A stretch of 64,000 bases of DNA from contig NZ_JABJQZ010000004.1 of NCBI RefSeq assembly GCF_013155335.1, positions 62,001 to 126,000 of the forward strand. Reading direction: 5' to 3'. The notes beneath the pieces are model-generated. The model was not told where the DNA came from and ran no database searches. It saw only the letters and a program-made list of their open reading frames with translations. Positions 1-9,991 of this stretch are shown piece by piece. The number at the start of each line of letters is the position of its first letter. The stretch's first letter is position 1. This DNA is from Nocardioides sp. zg-1230. GTDB lineage: Bacteria > Actinomycetota > Actinomycetes > Propionibacteriales > Nocardioidaceae. A program made the position numbers and the translations under genes.

Positions 1-1
1 G

Positions 2-2788
2 GCGGCCGCCAAGCGGACCAGCGCCAAGAAGGCCGCCGCAGCACCCCAGCCGGAGGTCGCGGAGACCGCTCCGGCCCCCGAGTCCGACGCCGGTCACGCG
101 GTGCTGTTCCAGGCCCCGGTCGTCACCACGACCACTCGCCGCACGCGCAAGAAGCCCGCGGCCGCCCCGGTCGAGGCCCCGGTCGAGGCCCCGGTCGAGG
201 CCGACGAGGCCGACGAGGCCGACGAGGCGGCCTCGGAGACTCCGGCACCCGCCAAGAAGGCCGCGGCGAAGAAGTCGGCGGCGAAGAAGTCCGCCGCCGA
301 GAAGCCTGCCAAGAAGTCCGGCCGGAAGGCCGCCCAGACGTCCGTCGCCGAGACGACCGACGCGACGGACTCCGAGGAGGACGAGGACGGCACCGCTCTC
401 GTCGCCGACACCTCCGAGGCCCCGGACGCCGACGCCCCCGACACCTCGGAGTCGGAGGACTCCGACGGCGAGGGGGAGGGCGGCTCCGGTCGCCGTCGTC
501 GCCGCCGCGGCGGTCGTCGTCGCCGCAAGTCCGGTGAGGGCGGCGAGGGGGAGGGCGACTCCGACACCGGGTCCGCCGACACCTCCGACGACACCGCGGA
601 GGCCTCGACCTCCGGCCCGACGGACGGCGACTCCCAGGCGTCCGACGGCAACGGCGAGGGTTCCTCGCGCCGTCGCCGCCGTCGTCGCCGCGCCGGCGAG
701 GAGGGCTCGTCCGACGACGGCGACCCCAACACCGTCACGCGGGTGCGCAAGACGCGCTCCGCCGAGGACCAGATCACCTCGGTCCAGGGCTCCACCCGCC
801 TCGAGGCCAAGAAGCAGCGCCGCCGCGAGGGCCGCGAGGCCGGCCGTCGCCGGGCGCCGATCGTCAGCGAGGCCGAGTTCCTCGCCCGCCGCGAGGCGGT
901 CGAGCGGGTGATGGTCATCCGCCAGCGCAAGGACCTCACGCAGATCGGCGTGCTCGAGGACAAGGTCCTCGTGGAGCACTACGTCGCACGCAAGTCCCAG
1001 ACCTCCCTCATCGGAAACGTCTACCTCGGCCGCGTGCAGAACGTGCTCCCCTCGATGGAGGCCGCCTTCATCGACATCGGCAAGGGCCGCAACGCGGTCC
1101 TCTACGCCGGTGAGGTCAACTGGCAGTCGCTCGGCCACAAGGAGGGGCAACCGCGCAAGATCGAGTCGGTGCTCTCCAGCGGTCAGATGGTCCTCGTGCA
1201 GGTCACCAAGGACCCGGTCGGCCACAAGGGCGCCCGCCTGACCAGCCAGGTCAGCCTCGCCGGACGCTTCCTCGTCTACGTCCCGGACGGCACCACGTCC
1301 GGGATCTCCCGCAAGCTGCCCGACACCGAGCGCAGTCGCCTCAAGACGCTCCTCAAGCAGATCGTCCCCGACACCGCAGGCGTCATCGTGCGCACCGCGG
1401 CGGAGGGTGCCAGCGAGGAGGAGCTGACGCGCGATGTCGAGCGCCTCAAGGCTCGCTGGGAGGACATCGAGAAGAAGGCGACCCACAAGGGCTCCGGCCC
1501 GCAGCTGCTCTACGGCGAGCCCGACCTGACCCTGAAGGTCGTGCGCGACCTGTTCACCGAGGACTTCGCCAAGCTCGTCATCGAGGGTGACGACGCCTGG
1601 GAGACCGTCCGCGGGTACGTCGACTCGGTCGCTCCCGACCTCGGCGAGCGCCTCGAGAAGTTCGAGCGCGGCGCGACCGGCGGCGACGTCTTCGCGACCT
1701 ACCGCATCGAGGAGCAGATCCAGAAGGGGCTGGACCGCAAGGTCTGGCTGCCCTCGGGAGGCTCGCTCATCATCGACCGCACCGAGGCGATGACCGTCGT
1801 CGACGTCAACACCGGCAAGTTCACCGGGTCCGGGGGCAACCTCGAGGAGACGGTCACGAAGAACAACCTCGAGGCGGCCGAGGAGATCGTGCGTCAGCTC
1901 CGGCTGCGCGACATCGGCGGCATCATCGTCGTCGACTTCATCGACATGGTGCTCGAGTCGAACCGCGACCTCGTGGTCCGCCGCCTCGTCGAGTGCCTCG
2001 GTCGCGATCGCACCCGGCACCAGGTCGCCGAGGTGACCTCGCTCGGCCTCGTCCAGATGACTCGCAAGCGCATCGGCACCGGGCTCGTGGAGGCGTTCAG
2101 CGAGAACTGCGAGCACTGCCACGGCCGCGGCGTGGTCATCAAGGACCAGCCGGTCGACCCCGACGCACGACCCGACGACGGCGAGGGCCGTCGGGGGAGC
2201 CGCAGGCGCGGTCGCCGCGGTGCGGGCAACGAGGAGCCCGGCACCGGCAACGAGGGCGGCAACGCCAAGGTTGCCGAGCCGCACCACGCCCCGTCGCACG
2301 CCCCGTCGCCCAAGGACGTCGCCGCGATGGCACGGGCCGACCGGGCGGCCGAGGAGGCGTCGAGCGAGGCTCCCGCCGAGGCGACGCCTGAGGCTCCGGC
2401 CGCGACGACCTCTGAGGCGCAGGTCGAGGCTCCGGCTGAGGCGGCGCCCGAGGCTCCGGTCGAGGCGGCGCCCGAGGCTCCGGTCGAGGCGGCGCCCGAA
2501 GCTCCGGCCGAGACGACGCCCGAGGCTCCCTCGATCGAGCCCGAGAAGCCGAAGGTGGTCACGCGCACGCGTCGCCGCTCGGCCAGCCGTCCCGCCGGCC
2601 CGCCGTCGGGCGTGGGCACCGTGCCGGCCACGGGCGTGGTCGAGCCCGGGACCGCGGGCCTCGAGGCCGGGGCCGGCACGCCGGCGGTCGACGGAGCTGC
2701 TCCGGACGACACGTCGTCCGGCGGTCCGGGCGAGGCCCCGGTCGTCGAGCACGTCCCGATCAAGAAGAAGGGCTCACGCAAGCGCTGA
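2..2788 (+). CDS. rne: Ribonuclease E/G, 5'-truncated by the window edge
   Basis: Endoribonuclease of the RNase E/G family, involved in rRNA maturation and mRNA decay. The reading frame is open from base 2 and the start lies outside the window; the GTG at 101 is internal. The first ~850 bases encode a low-complexity region with Ala/Lys/Pro, acidic and Arg-rich blocks. An S1-like domain follows (about 908-1150). The catalytic core carries VVDVNTGK (about 1798) and VVDFIDM (about 1930), which hold the metal-binding aspartates, and the zinc-link CEHC lies at 2108-2119. The C-terminal tail is Ala/Pro/Glu-rich with four 24-bp tandem repeats and ends in a basic KKKGSRKR. The long disordered tails around the core are usual for actinobacterial RNase E. 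Confidence 0.95.
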   Translation, partial: AAAKRTSAKKAAAAPQPEVAETAPAPESDAGHAVLFQAPVVTTTTRRTRKKPAAAPVEAPVEAPVEADEADEADEAASETPAPAKKAAAKKSAAKKSAAEKPAKKSGRKAAQTSVAETTDATDSEEDEDGTALVADTSEAPDADAPDTSESEDSDGEGEGGSGRRRRRRGGRRRRKSGEGGEGEGDSDTGSADTSDDTAEASTSGPTDGDSQASDGNGEGSSRRRRRRRRAGEEGSSDDGDPNTVTRVRKTRSAEDQITSVQGSTRLEAKKQRRREGREAGRRRAPIVSEAEFLARREAVERVMVIRQRKDLTQIGVLEDKVLVEHYVARKSQTSLIGNVYLGRVQNVLPSMEAAFIDIGKGRNAVLYAGEVNWQSLGHKEGQPRKIESVLSSGQMVLVQVTKDPVGHKGARLTSQVSLAGRFLVYVPDGTTSGISRKLPDTERSRLKTLLKQIVPDTAGVIVRTAAEGASEEELTRDVERLKARWEDIEKKATHKGSGPQLLYGEPDLTLKVVRDLFTEDFAKLVIEGDDAWETVRGYVDSVAPDLGERLEKFERGATGGDVFATYRIEEQIQKGLDRKVWLPSGGSLIIDRTEAMTVVDVNTGKFTGSGGNLEETVTKNNLEAAEEIVRQLRLRDIGGIIVVDFIDMVLESNRDLVVRRLVECLGRDRTRHQVAEVTSLGLVQMTRKRIGTGLVEAFSENCEHCHGRGVVIKDQPVDPDARPDDGEGRRGSRRRGRRGAGNEEPGTGNEGGNAKVAEPHHAPSHAPSPKDVAAMARADRAAEEASSEAPAEATPEAPAATTSEAQVEAPAEAAPEAPVEAAPEAPVEAAPEAPAETTPEAPSIEPEKPKVVTRTRRRSASRPAGPPSGVGTVPATGVVEPGTAGLEAGAGTPAVDGAAPDDTSSGGPGEAPVVEHVPIKKKGSRKR
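2426..2521 (+). repeat. 24-bp tandem repeat, four copies, in the rne tail
   Basis: Four consecutive 24-bp units encode the octapeptide EAPVEAAP or variants. Units two and three are identical; the first and last differ at a few positions. The repeat lies in the disordered C-terminal tail and keeps the frame, so copy number could vary without breaking the enzyme. Confidence 0.85.
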
Positions 2789-2817
2789 GCCCGCGGGAGA
2801 GGGTGGCCGACCTCGTT

Positions 2818-2847
2818 TTGCCCGGTCGGCACCCGATCCCGTAGTCT
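2818..2847 (+). promoter_or_regulatory. Candidate promoter for rplU-rpmA
   Basis: TTGCCC (2818-2823) and TAGTCT (2842-2847) are separated by 18 bases in the 187-base gap between rne and rplU. They would give a leader of about 120 bases. The stem GCCGACC / GGTCGGC overlaps the -35 side and could end rne transcription. Confidence 0.45.
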
Positions 2848-2975
2848 TGACCCTCGGTGTTCGACGCACCGATTCTGCGCGCCCGCCACGCGGCGTACTC
2901 GCCCGACCAGGCGGTGTCGTGCGCAGTCCCGAATGTTTTCTTACCTGTAGTTCGTATCGAGGAGAGTGACTCGCC

Positions 2976-3275
2976 GTGTACGCAGTCGTGCGCAGTGGCA
3001 GCAAGCAGCAGAAGGTTGCCGTTGGCGACGTCATCGAGATCGACGCGATGGCCGCCGCGGGCGACACCCTCACCCTTCCCGTGGTGATGGTGGTCGACGG
3101 CGACAAGGTGACCGCGACCGGCCTGGACAAGGCGAGCGTGACCGTCGAGGTGACCGGCCGCACCAAGGGCCCGAAGATCATCATCCAGAAGTACAAGAAC
3201 AAGACCGGCTACAAGAAGCGCCAGGGTCACCGCCAGAAGTACACCCAGGTCAAGGTCACCGACATCTCCCTCTGA
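2976..3275 (+). CDS. rplU: 50S ribosomal protein bL21
   Basis: Structural protein of the large ribosomal subunit, 99 residues, close to the usual ~100. It begins [14 protein letters not shown] and ends with the conserved region [11 protein letters not shown]. The start is GTG at 2976, preceded by GAGGAG. It precedes rpmA by 43 bases and the two should be co-transcribed, as in most bacteria. Confidence 0.98.
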   Translation: MYAVVRSGSKQQKVAVGDVIEIDAMAAAGDTLTLPVVMVVDGDKVTATGLDKASVTVEVTGRTKGPKIIIQKYKNKTGYKKRQGHRQKYTQVKVTDISL

Positions 3276-3318
3276 GCACTCGCTCGAGGTCGACTCTTCA
3301 TTCCCAAAGGACTGGACA

Positions 3319-3573
3319 ATGGCTCACAAGAAGGGTGCTGCGAGCACCAAGAACGGTCGTGACTCCAACGCGCAGCGCCTCGGCGTGAAGCGCTTCGGCG
3401 GCCAGGTCGTCGGCGCCGGCGAGATCATCGTCCGCCAGCGCGGCACGCACTTCCACCCGGGCACCGGCGTGGGTCGCGGCGGCGACGACACCCTCTTCGC
3501 CCTGCAGGCCGGCGCCGTCGAGTTCGGCACCCGCCGCGGTCGCAAGGTCGTCAACATCACGCCCGTCGACTGA
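3319..3573 (+). CDS. rpmA: 50S ribosomal protein bL27
   Basis: Large-subunit protein whose N-terminus reaches the peptidyl-transferase centre. It has 84 residues, the usual length. It begins [16 protein letters not shown] and contains the conserved [20 protein letters not shown] segment. An AAAGGA ribosome binding site lies about 10 bases before the ATG. The start has no N-terminal extension of the kind removed by a protease in Firmicutes. It is followed by a hairpin terminator before obg. Confidence 0.98.
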   Translation: MAHKKGAASTKNGRDSNAQRLGVKRFGGQVVGAGEIIVRQRGTHFHPGTGVGRGGDDTLFALQAGAVEFGTRRGRKVVNITPVD

Positions 3574-3677
3574 GCTCGCGAAGTCGACACACGGGCGGGA
3601 GATTGAGGAGAGCTCGGCTCAGGTCCGAGCTTGCGAGGAGCTGAGCGACTCGTCTCGAGATCCGCCTCATCACCACT

Positions 3678-3703
3678 GGGCGTCCCTTCTGGGGCGCCTT
3701 TTG
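3678..3703 (+). terminator. Terminator after rpmA
   Basis: GGCGTCCC (3679-3686) pairs with GGGGCGCC (3691-3698), with one G-T wobble and a 4-base loop, and is followed by TTTT. It lies between rpmA and obg and ends just before the obg ribosome binding site. Confidence 0.75.
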
Positions 3704-3735
3704 TGGTTTCAGCACCACCAACAGCAAGGAATCCC

Positions 3736-5301
3736 ATGGCCATCCCCACGTTCGTCGACCAGGCCACGCTGCACCTCGCGGCGGGCCGCGGCGGCAACGG
3801 CGTCGCCTCGGTCAAGAGGGAGAAGTTCAAGCCCCTCGGCGGCCCCGACGGCGGCAACGGCGGCCAGGGCGGGTCGATCATCCTGCAGGTGGACACCAGC
3901 GTCACCACCCTCGTCGACTACCACCACAGCCCCAAGCGCCGTGCGGAGAACGGCGGTCAGGGCGCCGGTGACCACAAGAACGGCGGCAACGGCAAGGACC
4001 TGGTCCTGACCGTCCCCGACGGCACCCTGGTCAAGGACGCCGACGGCCACGTGCTCGCCGACCTCGTCGGGCACGGGACGACCCTCGTCGTCGCCCAGGG
4101 CGGCCGCGGTGGTCTCGGCAACGCCGCCCTCGCCTCCTCCAAGCGCAAGGCGCCCGGCTTCGCCCTCCTGGGTGAGCCCGGGGACGAGCTCGTCGTACGC
4201 CTCGAGCTGAAGGTCGTCGCCGACATCGGCCTCGTCGGCTTCCCGAGCGCGGGCAAGTCGTCGCTGATCGCCGCGATCTCGCGGGCCCGGCCCAAGATCG
4301 CCGACTACCCCTTCACCACCCTCATCCCCAACCTCGGCGTCGTCACCGCGGGCGAGACCACCTTCGTGGTCGCCGACGTGCCCGGCCTGATCGAGGGTGC
4401 GGCCGAGGGCCGCGGTCTCGGCCACGACTTCCTGCGCCACATCGAGCGCTGCTCCGCGCTGGTGCACGTCATCGACACCGCCTCCATCGAGCCCGGGCGC
4501 AACCCGCTCGACGACCTCGACGTGATCGAGGGCGAGCTCGCCCGCTACGGCGGCCTCGAGGACCGGCCCCGGCTGGTGGCCCTCAACAAGGTCGACGTCC
4601 CCGACGGCCAGGACATCGCGGACATGGTGGTCGAGGAGCTGCGCGGTCGCGGCCTGCGGGTCTTCGAGGTCAGCGCCGCCTCCGGAGCCGGGCTGCGCGA
4701 GCTCACCTTCGCGATGGCCGAGATCGTCGAGGCATCGCGGGAGGCCGCGCCGGCGGCCGAGGCGGAGCGCATCGTGCTGCGGCCCCGGCCCGTCGACGGC
4801 GGCGACGACTTCACGGTCGTCGCGACCGACGAGGGGTGGCGGGTGCGCGGCACCAAGCCCGAGCGCTGGGTGCGCCAGACCGACTTCAGCAACGAGGAGG
4901 CCGTGGGCTTCCTGGCCGACCGCCTCAACCGCCTGGGCGTCGAGCTCAAGCTCGCGAAGATGGGCGCCCAGGAGGGCGACGCGGTCCTGATCGGCCCCGA
5001 CGACAACTCGGTGGTCTTCGACTTCAAGCCCAGCATCGAGGCCGGTGCCGAGATGCTCGGCCGACGCGGTGAGGACGAGCGGTTCCGCGAGGACCGGCCG
5101 GCCCGCGACCGGCGTCGCGACATCGCCGAGGCGATGGAGACCAAGTCGGAGGAGGAGGCCCGCGCCGACGTGGCCCGCCGTCTCGACGAGGAGCGCCGGA
5201 CGAAGGGCCCCAACCGCAGCTCCGGCAGCTCCGGCGTCGGTCCGATGGCCTACGAGATCGGCAGCAAGGACGACCCCGACTGGGACGGCAGTGACGACTG
5301 A
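3736..5301 (+). CDS. obg: GTPase Obg/CgtA
   Basis: Essential GTPase of 521 residues that acts in late 50S ribosome assembly and stress response. The N-terminal glycine-rich Obg fold starts at [17 protein letters not shown]. The G domain shows GFPSAGKSS (G1), DVPGLIEGA (G3) and NKVD (G4). A C-terminal OCT domain (GDDFTVV...) and a charged tail follow. I chose the ATG at 3736, six bases after AAGGA; an upstream in-frame ATG at 3631 would add 35 residues unlike the family and would overlap the terminator. The proB start overlaps its last codons. Confidence 0.97.
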   Translation: MAIPTFVDQATLHLAAGRGGNGVASVKREKFKPLGGPDGGNGGQGGSIILQVDTSVTTLVDYHHSPKRRAENGGQGAGDHKNGGNGKDLVLTVPDGTLVKDADGHVLADLVGHGTTLVVAQGGRGGLGNAALASSKRKAPGFALLGEPGDELVVRLELKVVADIGLVGFPSAGKSSLIAAISRARPKIADYPFTTLIPNLGVVTAGETTFVVADVPGLIEGAAEGRGLGHDFLRHIERCSALVHVIDTASIEPGRNPLDDLDVIEGELARYGGLEDRPRLVALNKVDVPDGQDIADMVVEELRGRGLRVFEVSAASGAGLRELTFAMAEIVEASREAAPAAEAERIVLRPRPVDGGDDFTVVATDEGWRVRGTKPERWVRQTDFSNEEAVGFLADRLNRLGVELKLAKMGAQEGDAVLIGPDDNSVVFDFKPSIEAGAEMLGRRGEDERFREDRPARDRRRDIAEAMETKSEEEARADVARRLDEERRTKGPNRSSGSSGVGPMAYEIGSKDDPDWDGSDD

Positions 5302-6424
5302 CCGCTCGGCCACGCGAGGGAGCCTGGTCGACGGTGCCCGTCGCATCGTCGTCAAGGTCGGCTCGTCGTCGTTGACCACCGCCGCCGGGGGGATCGACCC
5401 GGCACGCGTACGGCAGCTGGTGGAGGTGCTCGCCGCCGCCCGCGGAGGCGGAGCCGAGGTGGTGCTCGTGTCGTCGGGGGCCATCGCTGCGGGACTCGCC
5501 CCCCTCGGGCTGAAGCGTCGCCCCCGTGGTCTCGCCGCCCAGCAGGCCGCCGCGTCGGTGGGACAGGGGCTGCTCGCGCACCGCTACCAGGAGGAGTTCG
5601 CCCGGCACGGCATCGTCACGGGCCAGGTGCTGCTCACCGTCGACGACGTCACCCGGCGCGCGCACTACCGCAACGCCCACCAGACCTTCGCCAAGCTGCT
5701 CGAGCTCGGTGTCGTGCCGATCGTCAACGAGAACGACACGGTCGCGACGTCGGAGATCCGCTTCGGTGACAACGACCGGCTGGCGGCGCTCGTCGCCCAC
5801 CTCGTGCACGCCGACCTGCTGGTGCTGCTCTCCGACGTCGACGGCCTCTACGACGGCCCGCCGTCGCGCCCCGGCGCACAGCTGGTCCCGGTGGTGAGCT
5901 CCGAGGACGACCTCGAGGCGGTGACCGTGGGGTCGGCCGGTGCCGCCGGTGTCGGTACCGGCGGGATGACCACCAAGGTCGACGCGGCCCGGATCGCGAC
6001 CGGTGCCGGCATCGACGTCGTGCTGACCTCCGCCGACCAGGCCGCGGCCGCGCTGTCCGGCGCGGACGTCGGCACCCACTTCGAGGCGACCGGCAAGCGC
6101 CGCCCCACCCGGCTGCTGTGGCTGGCGCACGCCACGTCGGGTCAGGGCACGCTGTCGCTCGACGAGGGGGCTGTCCGCGCGATCGTCGAGCGCCGCGCCT
6201 CGCTGCTCCCGGCCGGCATCACCGCCGTGGGCGGGGCGTTCGTCGCCGGTGACGCGGTCGACCTGGTCGACCCCGACGGCACGGTGGTGGGCCGCGGACT
6301 CGTGAACTTCGACGCCGACGAGCTGCCTGCCCTCCTCGGCCGCTCGACCCGGGAGCTGAAGCACGCGCTGGGGACGGCGTACGAGCGCGAGGTCATCCAT
6401 CGCGACGACCTCGTCGTGCTCTAG
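5291..6424 (+). CDS. proB: Glutamate 5-kinase
   Basis: Phosphorylates glutamate in the first step of proline synthesis; 377 residues. The amino-acid kinase domain starts [13 protein letters not shown] and has SSGAIAAGL and the NENDTV substrate segment. A C-terminal PUA domain spans roughly the last 85 residues. The GTG at 5291 overlaps the end of obg by 11 bases, which suggests translational coupling. The partner proA is not next to it in this window. Confidence 0.96.
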   Translation: MTTDRSATRGSLVDGARRIVVKVGSSSLTTAAGGIDPARVRQLVEVLAAARGGGAEVVLVSSGAIAAGLAPLGLKRRPRGLAAQQAAASVGQGLLAHRYQEEFARHGIVTGQVLLTVDDVTRRAHYRNAHQTFAKLLELGVVPIVNENDTVATSEIRFGDNDRLAALVAHLVHADLLVLLSDVDGLYDGPPSRPGAQLVPVVSSEDDLEAVTVGSAGAAGVGTGGMTTKVDAARIATGAGIDVVLTSADQAAAALSGADVGTHFEATGKRRPTRLLWLAHATSGQGTLSLDEGAVRAIVERRASLLPAGITAVGGAFVAGDAVDLVDPDGTVVGRGLVNFDADELPALLGRSTRELKHALGTAYEREVIHRDDLVVL

Positions 6425-6436
6425 GGCGGCGGGCGC

Positions 6437-6786
6437 TCAGCCGAAGACGCGGGGCAGTTCGAGCACGGCGGCGAGGCGCTCGGCGTACGGCGTGCGCTGG
6501 GCGGGCGTGACCCATCGCGCATCGCGACGGCCACCTGCTGCGTGAGGTCCCACACGGCGTGACCGGCCTCGGTGGGGATGCCGTAGAGGTTCTCGTGGTG
6601 CGCGCGCGGGATCACCAGCACGGCGCCGTCGTTGGCCGGCCACCACTTCGGGGAGATCCGGGCGTAGGCGTGCTCCGTCACGGCCACCACGTCGGCGGGC
6701 CGGTTGCGCTCGTCGTGCACGCCACGCTGGATGAGGCAGAAGGGACAGTCGTAGCCGGCGCGCTCGTGGGTGCGCACGGCCGACAC
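6437..6786 (-). pseudogene. HIT-family hydrolase gene with an internal deletion
   Basis: The first frame, from GTG at 6786, reads as a normal HIT protein: CPFC near the N-terminus, then WWPANDGAVLVIPRAHHENL and GHAVWDLTQQVAVAMR. At about 6520 homology jumps to another frame that encodes the expected C-terminal tail (ARWVTPAQRTPYAERL, ending at the stop at 6437). The segment between, which should carry the HxHxH histidine triad, is missing. Left alone, the first frame runs on into unrelated residues and would make a protein without its catalytic site. A sequencing error is unlikely to explain the loss of ~40 codons. Confidence 0.8.
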
Positions 6787-6797
6787 CCTCCCACGGG

Positions 6798-6803
6798 TAG
6801 CGT
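6798..6803 (+). promoter_or_regulatory. Leaderless -10 hexamer, TAGCGT
   Basis: TAGCGT ends six bases before the ATG at 6810, so transcription would begin at the start codon. There is no ribosome binding site. Confidence 0.5.
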
Positions 6804-6809
6804 CGGCGC

Positions 6810-7469
6810 ATGGCCGACCAGCGCGAGCCCCTTCACCGGACTCCCGAGGAGGTGGCCGAGGACGAGCACTTCTACCGCTGGTACGGGGCGTGGGCACCGC
6901 TGGACCCGGACGGCCTGATCCGCTTCATGGCGGGCTTCGACCGGCCGTGGTGGATCGTCGGCGGCTGGTCCGTGGAGGCGTTCACCGGCCACGCCCGCGA
7001 GCACGAGGACGTGGACCTCTCGATCCTCGCCTGCGACCTCACCGCCTTCCGCGAGCACGTCGGGGACGACTGGAACCTGTGGAGCAACCACGGCGGCACA
7101 CTTCGGCCCTTCAACGACCGCCACCGCGAGGTGCTCGACGTCCGGAGCCAGGTCTGGGTCCGGCGCAGTGCCGCTGACCCGTGGATCATCGACCTCGTCA
7201 TCACGCCCGACCAGGACGGTCTCTGGACGAGCAAGCGCGATCCCGACCACGTGGCCCCGGTCGACGACGTGACCTGGGTGGCCGGCGACGGCGTGCGCTA
7301 CCTGCGTCCCGAGGTCACCCTGCTCTACAAGGCCGCGCTGCACCGGCCCAAGGACGACCGGGACCTCGAGGTGACGTGGCCGCTCCTGGACCCGGCGCCG
7401 CGCGAGTGGCTGCGCGCGTCCGTGGGCCGGCTCTACCCCGGGCACCCCTGGCTGTCGCGGATGGCCTGA
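6810..7469 (+). CDS. Nucleotidyltransferase-fold protein
   Basis: A 219-residue protein. WWIVGGWSVEAFTGHAREHED followed by VDLSI matches the GG(W/S)...(E/R)x-D-x-D active site of minor nucleotidyltransferases such as the aminoglycoside adenylyltransferase-like family; the EDVD acidic pair should bind metal. The C-terminus has the EVTLLYKAALHRPKDDRDLE segment common in this family, often seen in proteins annotated as amino acid transporters or AadB-like. The substrate is unknown. It is divergent from the HIT remnant and has its own leaderless promoter. Confidence 0.75.
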   Translation: MADQREPLHRTPEEVAEDEHFYRWYGAWAPLDPDGLIRFMAGFDRPWWIVGGWSVEAFTGHAREHEDVDLSILACDLTAFREHVGDDWNLWSNHGGTLRPFNDRHREVLDVRSQVWVRRSAADPWIIDLVITPDQDGLWTSKRDPDHVAPVDDVTWVAGDGVRYLRPEVTLLYKAALHRPKDDRDLEVTWPLLDPAPREWLRASVGRLYPGHPWLSRMA

Positions 7470-7473
7470 GGCC

Positions 7474-8721
7474 TCAGGCGGCCCTCGCCCAGGCGAGCGC
7501 CTGCGCGCTGAGCTCCGTGGTCGAGAGCCCGAGCTCGCGGCGCACGACGCCCTCGGTCTGGGACCAGGAGAAGATGCGGGCCGTGCGGAAGGTGCGGACG
7601 AGGTCCCACAGCGCGGCCTCGCCCCTCGTAGTGGCGACGTAGTCGCACACGACCGCCGCCAGGTTGTAGCTGAGGGTGGGGTCGTCCCGGTAGAAGCTCC
7701 TGGTCGGCTCGAGCGTGCGTGCGGACGCGGTGCCGAGCTGGTGGGCGGCGATCCGGCGACGCTCGTCGACGGGCACGGTCGAGCGGGCGACGTACTCCGC
7801 GACGCCCTCCATCAACCAGACCGGGGAGCGGTCGTCGGTGGGTCCCAGCGCGACGTGCGCCAGCTCGTGGCGGAACACGAGGCCGCGCGCGAGGACGTCA
7901 CCGACGACGGTCGGGTTGACGGCGAACCGGTAGGCGGCGACCGGGCCGTCGGGGCGCGCCAGCACCGGGAACGCCACGCCGGCGGTCTGGTCGACGGACA
8001 TGCCGCTCATCTCGGCGATGGCGGTGGTGTCGGAGGTGCCGTACGCGACGTAGCGCCCCGGCCAGTCCGGGAAGTGACGCCTGACGACCGCCGTCGCGTT
8101 GGCGAGGTCGGACATGACATAGCTGGCGTGCTCGCTGGTGTCCTCGTCGAAGACCGCGAGGATTCCTCCGGAGCGGCGCACCTCGATGTGGGCGAGGTCC
8201 CACGGAGCCGGGATCCACCCGTTCACCAGGTCGACCTGCTCGTCGCGGTCGCCGGCGAGGAGCACGTGGTCGTCGCTGTGCACGAACGTCCACACCATCT
8301 TGTCGGTGACGGGGCGGCTGTCGAAGCCGCGCAGCCGCATCGTGAAGTCGACGGGGAGCCGCAGCTCGCCGTCGTCGAAGTCGTCGGCCAGGGCGTCCTC
8401 GTCGCCGAGCTCGAAGGACACGTCCCCCACGGGGAGTCGGGCGAGGTTGTCGAACCATCGCGCCTGGGTCGCGGAGAAGGTGAGCTCGTCAGGGTCGACG
8501 GTGGCGAGGAACGCCTCCCGGTCGCCTTCCGCCAGCGCCCGCTCGCGCTCGTCCACGAGTGCGAGGGCCTCCGCGCGGAGCGTCTCGTCCGTCGCGGCCG
8601 GTGCCGCGGACCGCGCAGGGCCGCCATCTGCGGGGGAGTCGGCAGCCGGTTGGCCGCCCGCCTCGCACGCGAGGGTGGGCACCAGCAGGAGGCAGGCGAG
8701 CCAGGCCCGGGGAGCGCGCAC
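7474..8721 (-). CDS. Secreted metallopeptidase-like protein (HELAH motif)
   Basis: A 415-residue exported protein. The N-terminus is a signal peptide ending LLLVPTLAC; the cysteine at 19 may be lipidated, although threonine at -3 is unusual for a lipobox. A region predicted to be soluble follows, and near residue 285 comes RHELAHVAL with a downstream WLMEGVAEYVA. Together these form a gluzincin pattern: HExxH plus a downstream glutamate, as in peptidase MA-like families. The substrate is unknown. The GTG start at 8721 is supported by TAGGCT six bases upstream. It ends four bases after the convergent nucleotidyltransferase gene. Confidence 0.7.
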   Translation of the reverse strand: MRAPRAWLACLLLVPTLACEAGGQPAADSPADGGPARSAAPAATDETLRAEALALVDERERALAEGDREAFLATVDPDELTFSATQARWFDNLARLPVGDVSFELGDEDALADDFDDGELRLPVDFTMRLRGFDSRPVTDKMVWTFVHSDDHVLLAGDRDEQVDLVNGWIPAPWDLAHIEVRRSGGILAVFDEDTSEHASYVMSDLANATAVVRRHFPDWPGRYVAYGTSDTTAIAEMSGMSVDQTAGVAFPVLARPDGPVAAYRFAVNPTVVGDVLARGLVFRHELAHVALGPTDDRSPVWLMEGVAEYVARSTVPVDERRRIAAHQLGTASARTLEPTRSFYRDDPTLSYNLAAVVCDYVATTRGEAALWDLVRTFRTARIFSWSQTEGVVRRELGLSTTELSAQALAWARAA

Positions 8722-8727
8722 GGGGCG

Positions 8728-8733
8728 AGCCTA
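8728..8733 (-). promoter_or_regulatory. Leaderless -10 hexamer, TAGGCT
   Basis: On the minus strand TAGGCT ends six bases before the GTG at 8721, fixing that start. Confidence 0.5.
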
Positions 8734-8794
8734 GGTGTGAACGTGGCCACGCGGGGCGGGTTGGCGCAGCCCGGCCCCGTAGGCTTGGCAGGTC

Positions 8795-9976
8795 ATGACC
8801 CGTCCGCTCGTCTACCTCGATCACGCCGCGACCACGCCGATGCTGCCGGTCGCGATCGAGGCGATGACGCGCCAGCTCACTGGCGTCGGCAACGCCAGCT
8901 CGCTGCACGCGTCGGGCCGCGGCGCCCGGCGGGTGGTCGAGGAGTCCCGCGAGACCATCGCTGGCGTGATCGGCGCCCGGCCGGGCGACGTCGTCTTCAC
9001 CTCCGGAGGCACGGAGTCCGACAACCTCGCGCTGAAGGGGATCTTCTGGGCCCGGCGCGCCGAGGACCCCCGTCGTACGCGCATCCTCTCCACCGCCGTC
9101 GAGCACCACGCGGTGCTCGACCCGCTCCACTGGCTGGCCGAGTACGACCACGCCGAGGTGGAGCTGCTGCCCGTGTCGTCCGAGGGCGTCCTCGACGTCG
9201 GCGCCCTCCGGGAGTCCGTCGCCCGCGACCCCGGATCCGTCGCGCTGGTGTCGGTGATGTGGGCCAACAACGAGGTCGGCTCGCTGCAGCCGATCGACGA
9301 GGTGGTCGCGATCGCCGCCGAGCACGGGATCCCCGTCCACACCGACGCCGTGCAGGCGCTCGGGCAGGTGCCCGTCGACTTCGCCGCCTCGGGCGTCGAC
9401 GCGCTGACCTTCACCGGCCACAAGGTCGGCGGCCCCTACGGTGTGGGGGCGCTCGTCGTACGACGCGACCTGCCCGTCAGCGCACTCGTGCACGGCGGTG
9501 GCCAGGAGCGCGACATCCGCAGTGGCACGCTCGACGTGCCCGCGATCGCCAGCCTCGCCGCGGCCGTCGAGGAGTCGGTGAAGCACCAGCACGAGCACGC
9601 GGTGCGGGTCGCCGCGCTGCGCGACGACCTGGTGCGCCGCGTCATCGAGGCCGTGCCGGACGCCCACCTGCACGGCGCGCCGGCGGGACCTCGGCGGCTC
9701 CCCGGCAACGCCCACATCGGGTTCCCCGGCTGCGAGGGCGACTCCCTGCTGATGCTGCTCGACGCCCGCGGCATCGAGTGCTCCACCGGCTCGGCCTGCT
9801 CCGCCGGCGTCCCGCAGCCGTCCCACGTGCTGCTCGCGATGGGCTGCGACCCTGACCAGGCGAGGCACTCGCTCCGCTTCTCGCTCGGCCACACCACGAC
9901 CCCGGCCGACGTCGATGCCGTCGTCGAGGCCATCGGTCCGGTCGTGGAGCGTGCCCGGGCCGCCCGGGCGCGCTGA
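8795..9976 (+). CDS. Cysteine desulfurase (NifS/IscS class)
   Basis: PLP enzyme of 393 residues that takes sulfur from cysteine for tRNA thiolation or Fe-S assembly. It starts VYLDHAATTPMLP; the PLP lysine is in FTGHKVGGPYGVGAL, and the persulfide cysteine is in CSTGSACSAGVPQPSHV near the C-terminus. MnmA starts 15 bases downstream, so this enzyme most likely supplies sulfur for 2-thiouridine formation. Possible promoter TAGGCT at 8780-8785 and GGCAGG before the ATG. Confidence 0.95.
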   Translation: MTRPLVYLDHAATTPMLPVAIEAMTRQLTGVGNASSLHASGRGARRVVEESRETIAGVIGARPGDVVFTSGGTESDNLALKGIFWARRAEDPRRTRILSTAVEHHAVLDPLHWLAEYDHAEVELLPVSSEGVLDVGALRESVARDPGSVALVSVMWANNEVGSLQPIDEVVAIAAEHGIPVHTDAVQALGQVPVDFAASGVDALTFTGHKVGGPYGVGALVVRRDLPVSALVHGGGQERDIRSGTLDVPAIASLAAAVEESVKHQHEHAVRVAALRDDLVRRVIEAVPDAHLHGAPAGPRRLPGNAHIGFPGCEGDSLLMLLDARGIECSTGSACSAGVPQPSHVLLAMGCDPDQARHSLRFSLGHTTTPADVDAVVEAIGPVVERARAARAR

Positions 9977-9991
9977 GGGGTTGGGTCGGGG

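Noticed and set aside
6437..6786. A functional short HIT protein
   Set aside because: The histidine triad region is absent and the frame is shifted, so no catalytic HIT fold can form.
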